NCBI RefSeq assembly: GCF_039539965.1 | Contig: NZ_BAABED010000001.1 | Location: 4,030,001 to 4,094,000 of the forward strand | DNA: 64,000 bases | Source: Arthrobacter methylotrophus | Lineage (GTDB): Bacteria > Actinomycetota > Actinomycetes > Actinomycetales > Micrococcaceae | Direction: 5' to 3' | Shown: one piece after another, positions 27,185 to 36,621 of the stretch | Position numbering within the stretch: position 1 is the first letter of the stretch | Layout of the letters: each line of letters opens with the position of its first letter | The notes under the pieces: generated by a model | Told to the model about the DNA's origin: nothing | Databases searched by the model: none | The model's input: the letters and a program-made list of their open reading frames with translations, nothing else | Program-made: the position numbers and the translations under genes

Positions 27185-27759
27185 TCGCGCATACTGGCAT
27201 CTTCTCCATTTGGGCGCACGTCGACCCTCGTGCTTATGGCAAACGCTGAGCCCCGTGAACGTCGAACTAAAAGCGGGAACATGCCCTCGCCCATTACACG
27301 GTGCGGCCTCATGAAAGCCTCCGGGCATATGAATAAGGGGGAACGCTCAATCAAGAAACGGGCCGAAGACCAGGCGACAATTTTCCGCTTTGATTTCAAA
27401 GGGTCCGGTCCTGAGAACCTCACCCGCGCTACATGAGGCTCGCTATGACCCTCCGCCTGTTGTCATGGCAGAGGCGGACCCCCTTGCATAGGGGCCACTT
27501 AGCGCATAACTTCACGCGTTATTCCGAACGGAACTTAGTCCGAGAGGGCAGCCGCATAGCGTCCCGGCTCCTAACGCGCAACCAAATGCCATGCCTTCCC
27601 GTTCGTATTGCCAGTTCCTGGAGGTCGTTCACGGCTTCATCAAGGCGCTAATCCAAAGCGCGCCGGCTAGTGACATAAATGTAGATGGACTCAAGGAGGG
27701 CGGTCATGGTGTTCCATTGTGTTAGCTGATTGCATCCGTTATTTCATTCCAGGTTCCCT

Positions 27760-27903
27760 CTAGAGAGCTCGGACACTCCGTGGTGAACAAACGAAGAAGT
27801 GTGGTTGCTCAACGGGTGCGAACGGCACGATGAGCCACTGGCCGCCGTAGAACTCGACGTATGAATCCGAGGGGCACCGTGCGTAAGCCTCTTCACGAGT
27901 CAT
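27760..27903 (-). CDS. Small protein of 47 residues, unknown function
   Basis: ATG at 27903 follows the purine-rich AGAAAGAGAAAG. The protein begins MTREEAYARCPSDSYVEF, continues GGQWLIVPFAPVEQPHFFVC and ends SVRAL. It is soluble and aromatic-rich, with two Cys. An upstream extension to 28056 is open but would run over the regulatory module. The gene lies 113 bases downstream of module F on the same strand, the main reason to believe it is expressed. I do not recognise a family. Confidence 0.5.
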   Translation of the reverse strand: MTREEAYARCPSDSYVEFYGGQWLIVPFAPVEQPHFFVCSPRSVRAL

Positions 27904-28015
27904 GACTTTCTCTTTCTGAATCCGAAGTACGAACCGAATGGCTCTGGGGCTGGAACTCCCGGGATCATCCGCGACCCGATACCGATAGAAAGGTGGAGGC
28001 CCTGCGTATTTATGT

Positions 28016-28075
28016 GTGATGCACATCACGAACGCTTGCTCAAAATACTGTGACATGAACGCTTGTATAAGTCAA
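28016..28075 (-). promoter_or_regulatory. Island regulatory module F, before the 47-residue gene
   Basis: On the minus strand TTGACTTATACAAGCGTTCA starts at 28075 and the CRP-like TGTGATGCACATCAC covers 28029-28015 (46 bases start to start). It faces the small gene at 27903. Confidence 0.7.
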
Positions 28076-28428
28076 GCGTTCAAAACATGGTCTCTATTAC
28101 CTTGCCCAGCGGCATCCGATCGCCTCAACACGCAGGGCATACGCAGCAGGCGCAGGTGCTCCAGCGCGGACCCTGCCCCATTTGGGAGACCACAAGAAAC
28201 GGCAATATGCGCCTACCGTCGCCCGCCTCCGGTATTGACATTGCAGGTCACGGGAAAGCTCGCAACGGAGGGTCCTCGCGCGCCATGGCTGATGCACGGG
28301 ACTCAATGTCAGCGTGGGCGGCAACACCCGATGCCCGTCATCGGCCCCGGGAATCTCCTCCTCCTGGCCGCGCTTTCCAAATCCTTGCGAGCCTCGATGT
28401 TCTAGACAGAAACTTCCGTTTAGGACGG

Positions 28429-28489
28429 TTGACTTATACGAGTGTTCATGTGAAAGTTTGTGGAACGAATCATAAGTGACTGGCATCAC
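28429..28489 (+). promoter_or_regulatory. Island regulatory module G, before cupin-tmm copy 2
   Basis: TTGACTTATACGAGTGTTCA begins at 28429 and GTGACTGGCATCAC at 28476-28489. It lies outside the inverted repeat, so the two cupin-tmm copies have separate, diverged promoters that keep the same two elements. The cupin start is 176 bases downstream. Confidence 0.75.
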
Positions 28490-28664
28490 ACCACCGCACT
28501 TGGGGCTGAGCTGGCTGACCTTCTTGAGGCTAGAGAATGTCAGGTTGCAGACAATCTCCCCGAGCTATCCGGGAGTTCTAACCAAGATGCTGCGCAGCCT
28601 CATACGCGCCAAAGCACACAGTTCTGACGAACCATTCACAGCACCATTTTCAAAGGAGAAACAA

Positions 28665-29042
28665 ATGGAAACCGTTGTAGGAACACTGAGTAAGGCCGGA
28701 TCCATCCACAAGGTAGTTGGCGGTTATTTGGGCCTGCCGCCGATGAACGAGCCAGGGACCGTCGCTGCCATCGGCGACTCCCTCCACAACCCCGAAGGCT
28801 CGGTCATGTGCGCCGGATTCTTCGAACTGAAGGCTTCCGAGCCGCTGGTGTACACGTACACCTACGATGAAATGAAGGTCGTCATCAAGGGCGAATTCAT
28901 CCTCACCGACGAAACCACAGGCGAAGTCACGCACGCAAAGGAGCGCGACGTCCTGTTCTTCCCGAAGGGAACCACAGTCAAGTTCGAGACCCCCGAGTAC
29001 GGCCTGGGGTTCTTCACCGGCGACCGCACCTTCGCCCCGTAA
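28665..29042 (+). CDS. EutQ-like cupin paired with tmm copy 2
   Basis: 125 residues, identical in sequence to the product of 26564-26941. AAAGGAG precedes the ATG. It is the first gene of the rightward cupin-tmm unit, driven by module G. The key barrel segments are YTYDEMKVVIKGEF and FFPKGTTVKFETPEYG; the absence of an HxH pair argues against a classic cupin dioxygenase. It differs from the dmm-operon copy at only a few bases. Confidence 0.88.
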   Translation: METVVGTLSKAGSIHKVVGGYLGLPPMNEPGTVAAIGDSLHNPEGSVMCAGFFELKASEPLVYTYTYDEMKVVIKGEFILTDETTGEVTHAKERDVLFFPKGTTVKFETPEYGLGFFTGDRTFAP

Positions 29043-29155
29043 GAGCGAACTCGCCCGGCTGTATGGCCGGGTACCAAAAGCATCACCCGCTACCGCAGGC
29101 GGCACCTGTCTGAGTGCCGGCTTGGCGCGTGGCAACCCACAGCGTCGCGCACTAG

Positions 29156-30589
<1,434 letters not shown>

Positions 30590-30609
30590 CAACTGCAGGC
30601 TAGCCGCGT

Positions 30610-30867
30610 GGGCAGATCGACTACACGGACTCCCCCGAGGTGGTCTCCACGGACTTCGTCGGCTCGCGCCGCGCAGGCATCGTCGACGGCCTGGCCACCA
30701 TCGCCAACGACAAGAACCTCGTGGTCTATGTCTGGTACGACAACGAATTCGGCTACTCCTGCCAGGTAGTGCGCGTCATGGAAGAAATGGCCGGCGTGAA
30801 GCGGCCGTCGTTCCCCGCCACGGATGTCGTTGAGGAGGCCATGTCGGTGCTTGCCGCCCTGGGGTAA
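30610..30867 (+). pseudogene. gap: 3' fragment of glyceraldehyde-3-phosphate dehydrogenase gene
   Basis: An open frame without start encodes QIDYTDSPEVVSTDFVGSRR, then VYVWYDNEFGYSCQVVRVM, the C-terminal catalytic-domain end of the long (about 480-residue) actinobacterial Gap. About 80 percent of the gene is missing. The break coincides with the outer end of the inverted repeat at 30595, suggesting that the duplication event cut the gene. The hairpin at 30908-30933 would be its terminator. Confidence 0.88.
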
Positions 30868-30907
30868 ATTCCACCGCTGCTTAACCGAGCCGCGGCCATC
30901 ACCACCA

Positions 30908-30933
30908 GCCCGCCGGAGACGTTACCGGCGGGC
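30908..30933 (+). terminator. Hairpin after the gap remnant
   Basis: A nine-base perfect stem (GCCCGCCGG and its complement) with an eight-base loop, between the gap remnant and a cupin gene. It could also act as an attenuator for the cupin. Confidence 0.6.
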
Positions 30934-30954
30934 AGCAGCAGAAAGGTAAATCCA

Positions 30955-31317
30955 ATGAGCAAAACCTTCCAGCCCGCAGAGCTGTTCGCGGGGGAGCTAG
31001 ACGAATCCCTGCTCGGCCCTCCTCTGGCCGAGGTGCTAGGCGACGAGATTCCAACGAGAATTTCCATTCCCTTCACCAGCGACGACTCCCGCATCCTCTC
31101 TGGAGTCTGGGAGGCCGAACCCGGCCTCTCGCGGTGGGAGTTTCTGGAGCGCGGCGAGGTGATTCACGTCCTTGAAGGGCGCATGGTGGTCACTGAGGAC
31201 GGCGGTGAACCGGTCACACTGGAGGCCGGAACCGCCGGCTTCTTTCCCATCGGGTGGCGAGGGACCTGGGAGATCCAGGAACGGATCAGAAAATTCTTTG
31301 TGATCTTCACGCCCTGA
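30955..31317 (+). CDS. Cupin_3 (DUF861) domain protein
   Basis: 120 residues from ATG 30955, with GAAAGG upstream at 30941-30946. The sequence contains SRILSGVWEAEPGLSRWEF, GEVIHVLEGRMVVTEDGGEP and GWRGTWEIQERIRKFFVIF, the Trp-rich pattern of the small cupin_3 family related to ureidoglycine aminohydrolase cupins. It is not closely related to the EutQ-like cupins. It stands alone between two broken glycolytic genes and is closed by a strong terminator, so it appears intact. Function unknown. Confidence 0.85.
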   Translation: MSKTFQPAELFAGELDESLLGPPLAEVLGDEIPTRISIPFTSDDSRILSGVWEAEPGLSRWEFLERGEVIHVLEGRMVVTEDGGEPVTLEAGTAGFFPIGWRGTWEIQERIRKFFVIFTP

Positions 31318-31336
31318 CCGCCAAAGCTCTGCCGGT

Positions 31337-31365
31337 CCAGGCCCGGGGGTACACCCCGGGCCTGG
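31337..31365 (+). terminator. Rho-independent-like terminator
   Basis: A 12-base stem (CCAGGCCCGGGG and complement) with a five-base loop, followed closely by CACGTTTT, 20 bases after the cupin stop. Confidence 0.8.
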
Positions 31366-31401
31366 CACGTTTTGGCGCGTGATCGGTGCGTGGTGTCCTG
31401 A

Positions 31402-31797
31402 ATCCTCATCAGCGGTGGCGACTGTCCCGGTCTAAACGCCGTTATCCGTGGCGCCGTCTTGAAGGGCATTGCCATCCATGGTCACGAATTCGTGGGCTTC
31501 CGGGACGGCTGGCGTGGTGTGGTTGAGGGCGACATCATCGAGATTCCCCGCACCATGGTCCGGGGCATCGCCAAACAGGGCGGAACCATCCTTGGCACCT
31601 CCCGCACCAACCCGTTCGAGAACGGCGGCGGCCCCGAGGTCATCACAGACCACATGGAATCCCCGCACTCCGAACGCGGGCTAGACACCTTCGGCCGTCC
31701 CCGGCTCGGTGGCATCGCGGACCAACTCACCCCGGAAATCGAAGCCCGCACCGGCATCGAAACCCGTGCCACCCGCCTGGGCATGGCCGCCATCGGC
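31402..31797 (+). pseudogene. pfkA: 6-phosphofructokinase gene with several internal deletions
   Basis: In a single frame one reads ILISGGDCPGLNAVIRGAVL, then RTMVRGIAKQGGTILGTSRT to GGGPEVI (the ATP and fructose-6-phosphate site start). It jumps at about 31645 to HMESPHSERGLDTFGRPRLG, a region normally about 140 residues further on, and at about 31774 to RLGMAAI. The start region has a TGA where GGA is expected (31399-31401). The joins keep the frame, so deletions rather than gradual decay removed the catalytic core. It is dead as phosphofructokinase. Confidence 0.85.
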
Positions 31798-32266
31798 CCA
31801 GGGACACGGCACCGGTGGCCATGGTATCCACACCCGTGCCTGCCCCGGCTCCCCCTCCAGAGGCGACGGCCCCGACCATCGGGGTCACGAACCGGATGAG
31901 TGCCGGCAAAAGCGAACAGGGCGACGACCATCAGCGTAAAGTCGGTGATGAAACCGGTCAAAACGTCCTTCCGGCTGTTGTTTCCCAGGAGGAGGAACGC
32001 TACCGAGTAGAAAATGGCCGCGCGAGGGAGGCAAGCAACCCGGTGCGATTCAGGACGATGAGGATGAACACGCCAACCCCGGCTGATCGGTCATGACCAG
32101 GAGCTTCATCGACTCAGCGAAACCCTGCCGTCCGTGGAGTGCTGGATGATGGCGGCCGAGAAAGCATCTGCGGCGATTCACGGACGGCACCCGCCGGAAC
32201 CGTGCCGCCTGCCGCCGTCGTCCGTCACACCGCTGCTTCCCGGCGCGGGACTGAGAGAATGGAAGC
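31798..32266. other. Stretch without intact gene; possible membrane-protein remnant on the minus strand
   Basis: 469 bases. On the minus strand, pieces such as AIFYSVAFLLLGNNSRKDVL then FITDFTLMVVALFAFAG (about 32020-31900) look like two membrane helices, but the frame breaks towards VFILIVLNRTGLLASL. I take it as a decayed membrane-protein gene of unknown family at the right edge of the island. Confidence 0.35.
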
Positions 32267-33178
32267 ATGACTGCTTCAACGCCCGGTACCACGCATCCGG
32301 CCGCTCCCGCCCTCGCGCTCCTCCTCGACATCGACGGTCCCGTCGCGAGTCCCGTGACGCGCGACGTGAGGCCGGCGATCATCGCCGATCTCGTGAGTTT
32401 GGCATCCGCCGGCATCCCTGTCCTTTTCAACACGGGCCGCTCCGACACTTTCATCCGCGAACAAGTCATGGCGCCCATGATCGCAGCCGGGATGCCCGCA
32501 GGAATCGTGGTCCACGCGGTCTGCGAAAAAGGCGCCGTGTGGTTCAGCTACACCTCGGGCGGTCCGGGACCCATCCATGTGGACCATGAACTTGCCGTTC
32601 CGAAAGCCTACGGAGACGACGTCCGCCGTATGGTGGCGGAGGACTATGCGACGCACATGTTCTTCGACGAGACAAAGCGGGCCATGGTGTCCGTCGAACA
32701 GCATCTGGACGTCCCCAACGAGGACTATCTGGCCGAGCAGAGGCTCTTCGACGCCGACGCCTTGGAGCTCATGGGCCGGCACGGGCTCTCCGCCACGCTC
32801 CTGGACCACCACGCGCCAGGGTCCGACGACGCTGCCGACTACCGCTTGGATCCCACCATCATCTCGACGGACATCGAGTCGATCCGGCTCGGCAAGGATC
32901 TCGGTGCCAGCCGTGCGGTGGAACTCCTTGCCGCCCAGGGCATCACCCCGAAGGCCTGGCGGACGGTGGGCGATTCACGCACCGACTACGCGATGGCCGA
33001 TTGGCTCCACCACAATGGCCACAGCGTCAAGCACATCGACGTCCGCCCAGCGGACGGGGTGCCCAACAAGCCCTACGATGTTCTTACAGCCACAGACCTC
33101 GGCCTCGGCGAGGACGTCATTCATGACGACGCCGGGGGCGCATTCCTGCGCAGCTGGCGTGAAGCCTTGGTGGGCTGA
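32267..33178 (+). CDS. HAD superfamily hydrolase
   Basis: 303 residues from ATG 32267. HAD motif I is LLLDIDGPVASP (nucleophile Asp near residue 21), motif II lies in VLFNTGRSD and motif IV is GDSRTDYAMADWL near residue 235, with a Lys at RLGKDLGASRA. The cap insertion is of the type found in trehalose- or sugar-phosphate phosphatases (HAD-IIB-like). A soluble phosphatase acting on a sugar phosphate is plausible but unproven. The next gene, a Stealth phosphotransferase, begins 44 bases downstream and may be co-transcribed. Confidence 0.85.
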   Translation: MTASTPGTTHPAAPALALLLDIDGPVASPVTRDVRPAIIADLVSLASAGIPVLFNTGRSDTFIREQVMAPMIAAGMPAGIVVHAVCEKGAVWFSYTSGGPGPIHVDHELAVPKAYGDDVRRMVAEDYATHMFFDETKRAMVSVEQHLDVPNEDYLAEQRLFDADALELMGRHGLSATLLDHHAPGSDDAADYRLDPTIISTDIESIRLGKDLGASRAVELLAAQGITPKAWRTVGDSRTDYAMADWLHHNGHSVKHIDVRPADGVPNKPYDVLTATDLGLGEDVIHDDAGGAFLRSWREALVG

Positions 33179-33222
33179 TCAAGCCCTTGACCACAACGAT
33201 TCGGAGGAAAGCCATCACGGAC

Positions 33223-34806
33223 ATGGACCAGCAAGCGATTTACTTCGGTAGTCCACCTTCCGACGACGACGCGGTCGTTCCAGAACCGACATCTCCCGCA
33301 GTGGAGGAGCGCCTCAAACACCGTGCCGACGTCGTCCGCCATCGTGGCCGCTACAGCTTGCTGAACCAGAACCGCACGCCGCAGCAGGTGATGGTCGAAG
33401 ACCTCCTCGTGATCCGGGCAGCGTTGGATGCGGCCGGGCTGGACTTCATACTGGTCCGCGGCAACGATCACCGGCCGGTGATCGCCGTCGACTGGAAGCT
33501 CCGGAAGAAGCTGCGCCAGGCTTTGGTTTCGGCTTTCCGGAACGAACCGTTCTACTCCATGACCGTGGATGCCCGGAAGAAATCCACCTTGCTGGTGGCG
33601 GACGGCGAGCTGTCAAGCAACCGCAAGGCCCGGATTTTCCGGCTCTTCCGGCCCCGCGTGGAACCCGGAGGCGGGCTGACCTATGGCCCTTCCTTGGGTG
33701 TGCAGCTGGAATTGTGGGAGTTCGACGGCGATCAGCTCATCCTGCCGGTGGAGAACTCCCTGACCCGTCGGACCATGCTGCGCCAGGACGCTGTCCGGGG
33801 CACGGTGGAACGCCACGGGTTGACGTGGCCGACCATAGAGAACATGTTCGCGGACCACGCGAGCGACATCGATTTCGACGTCGACATCGTCTTTTCGTGG
33901 GTGGACGGCAACGATCCGGCCTACATCGCAGCCCGCCGCGAGCAGATGAAGGACGCGGTCGTGGGTGCAGGCGATGCCCACGAGGCGCGCTTCCGGCAAA
34001 TCAACGAGCTCAAATATGCCCTCCGTTCCGTGTACATGTACGCGCCGTGGATCCGCCGGATTTACATCGCAACCGACTCTCCCGCGCCCGAGTGGCTGGC
34101 AGAGCACCCGAGCGTCAAGCTCATGCGCAGCGAGGATTTCTTCAAGGATCCCGCAGTGCTGCCCACCCACAATTCGCAGGCCGTGGAATCCCAGTTGCAC
34201 CACATTGAGGGCCTCTCCGAGCACTTCCTGTATTCCAACGACGACATGTTCTTCGGCCGCCCCGTAGCACCGGACATGTTCTTCACTCCTGGCGGAATCA
34301 CCAAGTTCATCGAAGCCTCAACCCGGATAGGCCTCGGCGAGAACGACGCCGAACGCAGCGGTTTCGAGAACGCCGCCCGCGTCAACAGGAAGCTCCTTTG
34401 GGAGAGGTTTGGGCGTATCACCACACGGCATTTGGAGCACACAGCCGCCCCGCTGCGCCGCAGCGTGATCACCGAGATGGAGCGCGAGTTTCCGGCCGAG
34501 TTCGCCAAGACGGCCGGCAGCAGGTTCCGCGCGGCGGACAACATCTCCGTGACCAACTCGTTCTACCACTACTACTCGTTGCTCACGGGGCGGGCTGTAA
34601 CACAGACGTCCGCCAAAGTCAGGTATGTGGACACCACCCTGTGGTCCGGGCTGCACTACCTGCCCACGCTCCTGGCCAAACGCAACGTGGACTTCTTCTG
34701 CCTCAACGACGGGAGCTTCCCCGAGGTGGCTGCCGATGAACGGGCTGCGCTCGTCACGGATTTCATGGAGAAGTACTTCCCTGTCAAGGCTCCGTGGGAG
34801 AAGTAG
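33223..34806 (+). CDS. Stealth family sugar-1-phosphate transferase
   Basis: 527 residues from ATG 33223; CGGAGGAA lies 14 bases before it, and an upstream in-frame TTG (33187) has no such site. The four Stealth regions are recognisable: CR1 DVDIVFSWVDGNDPAY, CR2 RQINELKYALRSVYMYAPWI with RRIYIATD, CR3 HNSQAVESQLHHIEGLSEHF with LYSNDDMFFG, and a C-terminal CR4. The family transfers hexose-1-phosphate units to build capsular or cell-wall phosphoglycans on the cytoplasmic side of the membrane. A nucleotidyl-like region precedes CR1. Confidence 0.9.
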   Translation: MDQQAIYFGSPPSDDDAVVPEPTSPAVEERLKHRADVVRHRGRYSLLNQNRTPQQVMVEDLLVIRAALDAAGLDFILVRGNDHRPVIAVDWKLRKKLRQALVSAFRNEPFYSMTVDARKKSTLLVADGELSSNRKARIFRLFRPRVEPGGGLTYGPSLGVQLELWEFDGDQLILPVENSLTRRTMLRQDAVRGTVERHGLTWPTIENMFADHASDIDFDVDIVFSWVDGNDPAYIAARREQMKDAVVGAGDAHEARFRQINELKYALRSVYMYAPWIRRIYIATDSPAPEWLAEHPSVKLMRSEDFFKDPAVLPTHNSQAVESQLHHIEGLSEHFLYSNDDMFFGRPVAPDMFFTPGGITKFIEASTRIGLGENDAERSGFENAARVNRKLLWERFGRITTRHLEHTAAPLRRSVITEMEREFPAEFAKTAGSRFRAADNISVTNSFYHYYSLLTGRAVTQTSAKVRYVDTTLWSGLHYLPTLLAKRNVDFFCLNDGSFPEVAADERAALVTDFMEKYFPVKAPWEK

Positions 34807-34810
34807 TCTC

Positions 34811-35794
34811 CTAGCGGGGGATCATCGCAGGGAACTTGGCGTCGGCCCTCACACCGCGTTCGTGGGTAGGCCTCTGGGGGATCCGGATCCCGGCCTCGGC
34901 CAGCCGACGCCGGGTTGCTTCGGGGCTGACATACTCGCCCACGGTCGGTGACTTGCCCAACGGCACCACCGAATGCACAATCGTTTGCTCGTAGACGTGC
35001 ACCAGGTTGAAGGCTTGGGCGCCGTCGCGGCCACGGGTGCCTCCCTGCGGAACGTTGAGGTCCTGCGTGTAGCAGCTCGCAGACGCCACCGACACGGGAA
35101 TGCCGGCGAACGTGGCCGTGGTGGAGTAGTGCAGGTGACCGCCCAGGATAGTGCGGACGTCCGAATTGCGCACGACGTCGGCCAGTGCTGCCTGGCCGCG
35201 CAGCTCCACGAGTATGGCGAGGTCCAGGATGCTCGGGACGGGTGGGTGGTGGAGGGCAAGAATGGTGCCGTCCGGAGCGGGTGTTTCGAGCTCCGATTCC
35301 AACCAGTCGAGCTGGTGCTGGCTCAGTTCACCGTGGTGGTAGCCGGGTACCGAGGTGTCTAGGGTGATGATCCGCAAGCCATTGACGAAGTAGCTGTGAT
35401 CAACGGGGGCATCATTGTCGCTCTGGTCGAAGAGGACCGCCCGGAAATTGGCGCGGTCGTCGTGGTTTCCCATCGCCCAGATCACGCGTGCCCCCATGTC
35501 ACGGCAGGCAGGTTCGACGATCGCCCGGAGTTTGGCGTAGGCGCCCGGCTCGCCTTGATCGGCCAAGTCACCTGTGAAGATCACGGCGTCGGGGCGGACC
35601 TTGGACGCATGTACTTCCGAAAAGAGCTGCCGAAGGTGGGCTTCACTATCTACCGCACCGTAAAGGGGCTCCGTTCCTCCCAACAAATGGGAGTCGCTTA
35701 AATGCAGGAGGATGTGTCCTGGCCGAGGATGTTCGGCCTCAATGAGCTCCATTGCTACCTTCGGGTCGGTAGGAGACGGCGCCTCCAGTTTCAT
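34811..35794 (-). CDS. Calcineurin-like phosphodiesterase (CpdA type)
   Basis: 327 residues from ATG 35794; a TTG five codons upstream is possible. The metallophosphoesterase motifs are complete: [49 protein letters not shown] and [12 protein letters not shown]. This pattern is that of 3',5'-cyclic-nucleotide phosphodiesterase CpdA, though the substrate is not certain. It is convergent with the Stealth gene, with only four bases between stops. Confidence 0.9.
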   Translation of the reverse strand: MKLEAPSPTDPKVAMELIEAEHPRPGHILLHLSDSHLLGGTEPLYGAVDSEAHLRQLFSEVHASKVRPDAVIFTGDLADQGEPGAYAKLRAIVEPACRDMGARVIWAMGNHDDRANFRAVLFDQSDNDAPVDHSYFVNGLRIITLDTSVPGYHHGELSQHQLDWLESELETPAPDGTILALHHPPVPSILDLAILVELRGQAALADVVRNSDVRTILGGHLHYSTTATFAGIPVSVASASCYTQDLNVPQGGTRGRDGAQAFNLVHVYEQTIVHSVVPLGKSPTVGEYVSPEATRRRLAEAGIRIPQRPTHERGVRADAKFPAMIPR

Positions 35795-35942
35795 TCCCAA
35801 TAGACCCAATCCAACCAGACAAAAGGCTAACGGTGGGTAACTTACCGTCGGAATGTTGAAAAATTACTCGCGCTCACCGCGATCCCCGCTCACCTTTGCG
35901 TCATTTTCCGCCGACCCTCCTGCACTTATGCGGATACCGACG

Positions 35943-35973
35943 AGACGCCCGCTCACCATACGTGAGCGGGCGT
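35943..35973 (-). terminator. Hairpin with a duplicated arm, probable terminator of the peroxidase gene
   Basis: A perfect 13-base stem (GACGCCCGCTCAC and complement) with a five-base loop. The right arm and flanks are repeated once more 32 bases further (35953-35980 and 35985-36012), so alternative pairings are possible. Confidence 0.7.
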
Positions 35974-36038
35974 CCGGGGAAACGGCACCATACGTGAGCG
36001 GGCGTCCGGGGAAGCTGGACTTCGGCGCCTGGTCGGGC

Positions 36039-36524
36039 CTAGGCGAGCGCCTTTTCAAGCGCCTCGATGAGCTCTTCGGAATCGGGCTCGACGGCGGACG
36101 GGAAGCGGGCGAGGACCTCGCCTTCGCGGCTGACCAAGAACTTCTCGAAGTTCCACTTGACCTTCTGTGGCTTGGACCCGTCTGCTGTCCGGGTCAGTTC
36201 TGCATACAAGGGATGCTGATTCTTGCCACGGACGTTCGACTTGCTGGAGAGCGAAAAAGAGACTCCGAAGTTACGCTGGCAGAAGTCCGCGATCTCGGCG
36301 TCGGAACCTCTTTCCTGGCCACCGAATTGGTTGCACGGCACACCCAGGATCTCGAGTCCGCGGTCGCGGTATTTGCCGTAGAGCTCTTCGAGGCCGGAGT
36401 ACTGGCGGGTGAATCCACATTTCGAGGCCACGTTGACCACCAGGACGGCTTTGCCCTCGAAACTCCCAAAGTCGGCTTGGGAGCCGTCGTTGAACGTCAG
36501 TGGGATGCTGTAGAGCGGGGACAT
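36039..36524 (-). CDS. Glutathione peroxidase family protein (Cys type)
   Basis: 161 residues. The peroxidatic Cys is in NVASKCGFT, followed by GLEELYGKY, then PCNQFGGQE and VKWNFEKFLV, giving the Cys/Gln/Trp/Asn active site. Actinobacteria lack glutathione, so it probably uses thioredoxin or a mycothiol-linked system to reduce peroxides (family knowledge). The gene is monocistronic, with a strong hairpin downstream. Cytoplasmic. Confidence 0.94.
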   Translation of the reverse strand: MSPLYSIPLTFNDGSQADFGSFEGKAVLVVNVASKCGFTRQYSGLEELYGKYRDRGLEILGVPCNQFGGQERGSDAEIADFCQRNFGVSFSLSSKSNVRGKNQHPLYAELTRTADGSKPQKVKWNFEKFLVSREGEVLARFPSAVEPDSEELIEALEKALA

Positions 36525-36621
36525 TGAATCGCTTCCTTACGATGCGGGACCTTGGCAAACTGCCGCATTCGAGTCTACGCGCGGCAGGGCGGTTGCCCGT
36601 GGTTCAGGAAAGCTTCGATTT

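Larger units (their letters stand above)
26988..28618. other. Spacer of the inverted repeat
   Basis: 1,631 bases of mostly non-coding sequence holding three regulatory modules (27126-27184, 28016-28075, 28429-28489) and one small gene (27760-27903). The parts 27190-27750 and 28080-28420 show no recognisable gene; the latter may be decayed coding sequence. Confidence 0.7.

Noticed and set aside
27181..27436. Short frames in the inverted-repeat spacer other than the 47-codon gene
   Set aside because: They lack ribosome binding sites and relation to the regulatory modules, and overlap one another on both strands.
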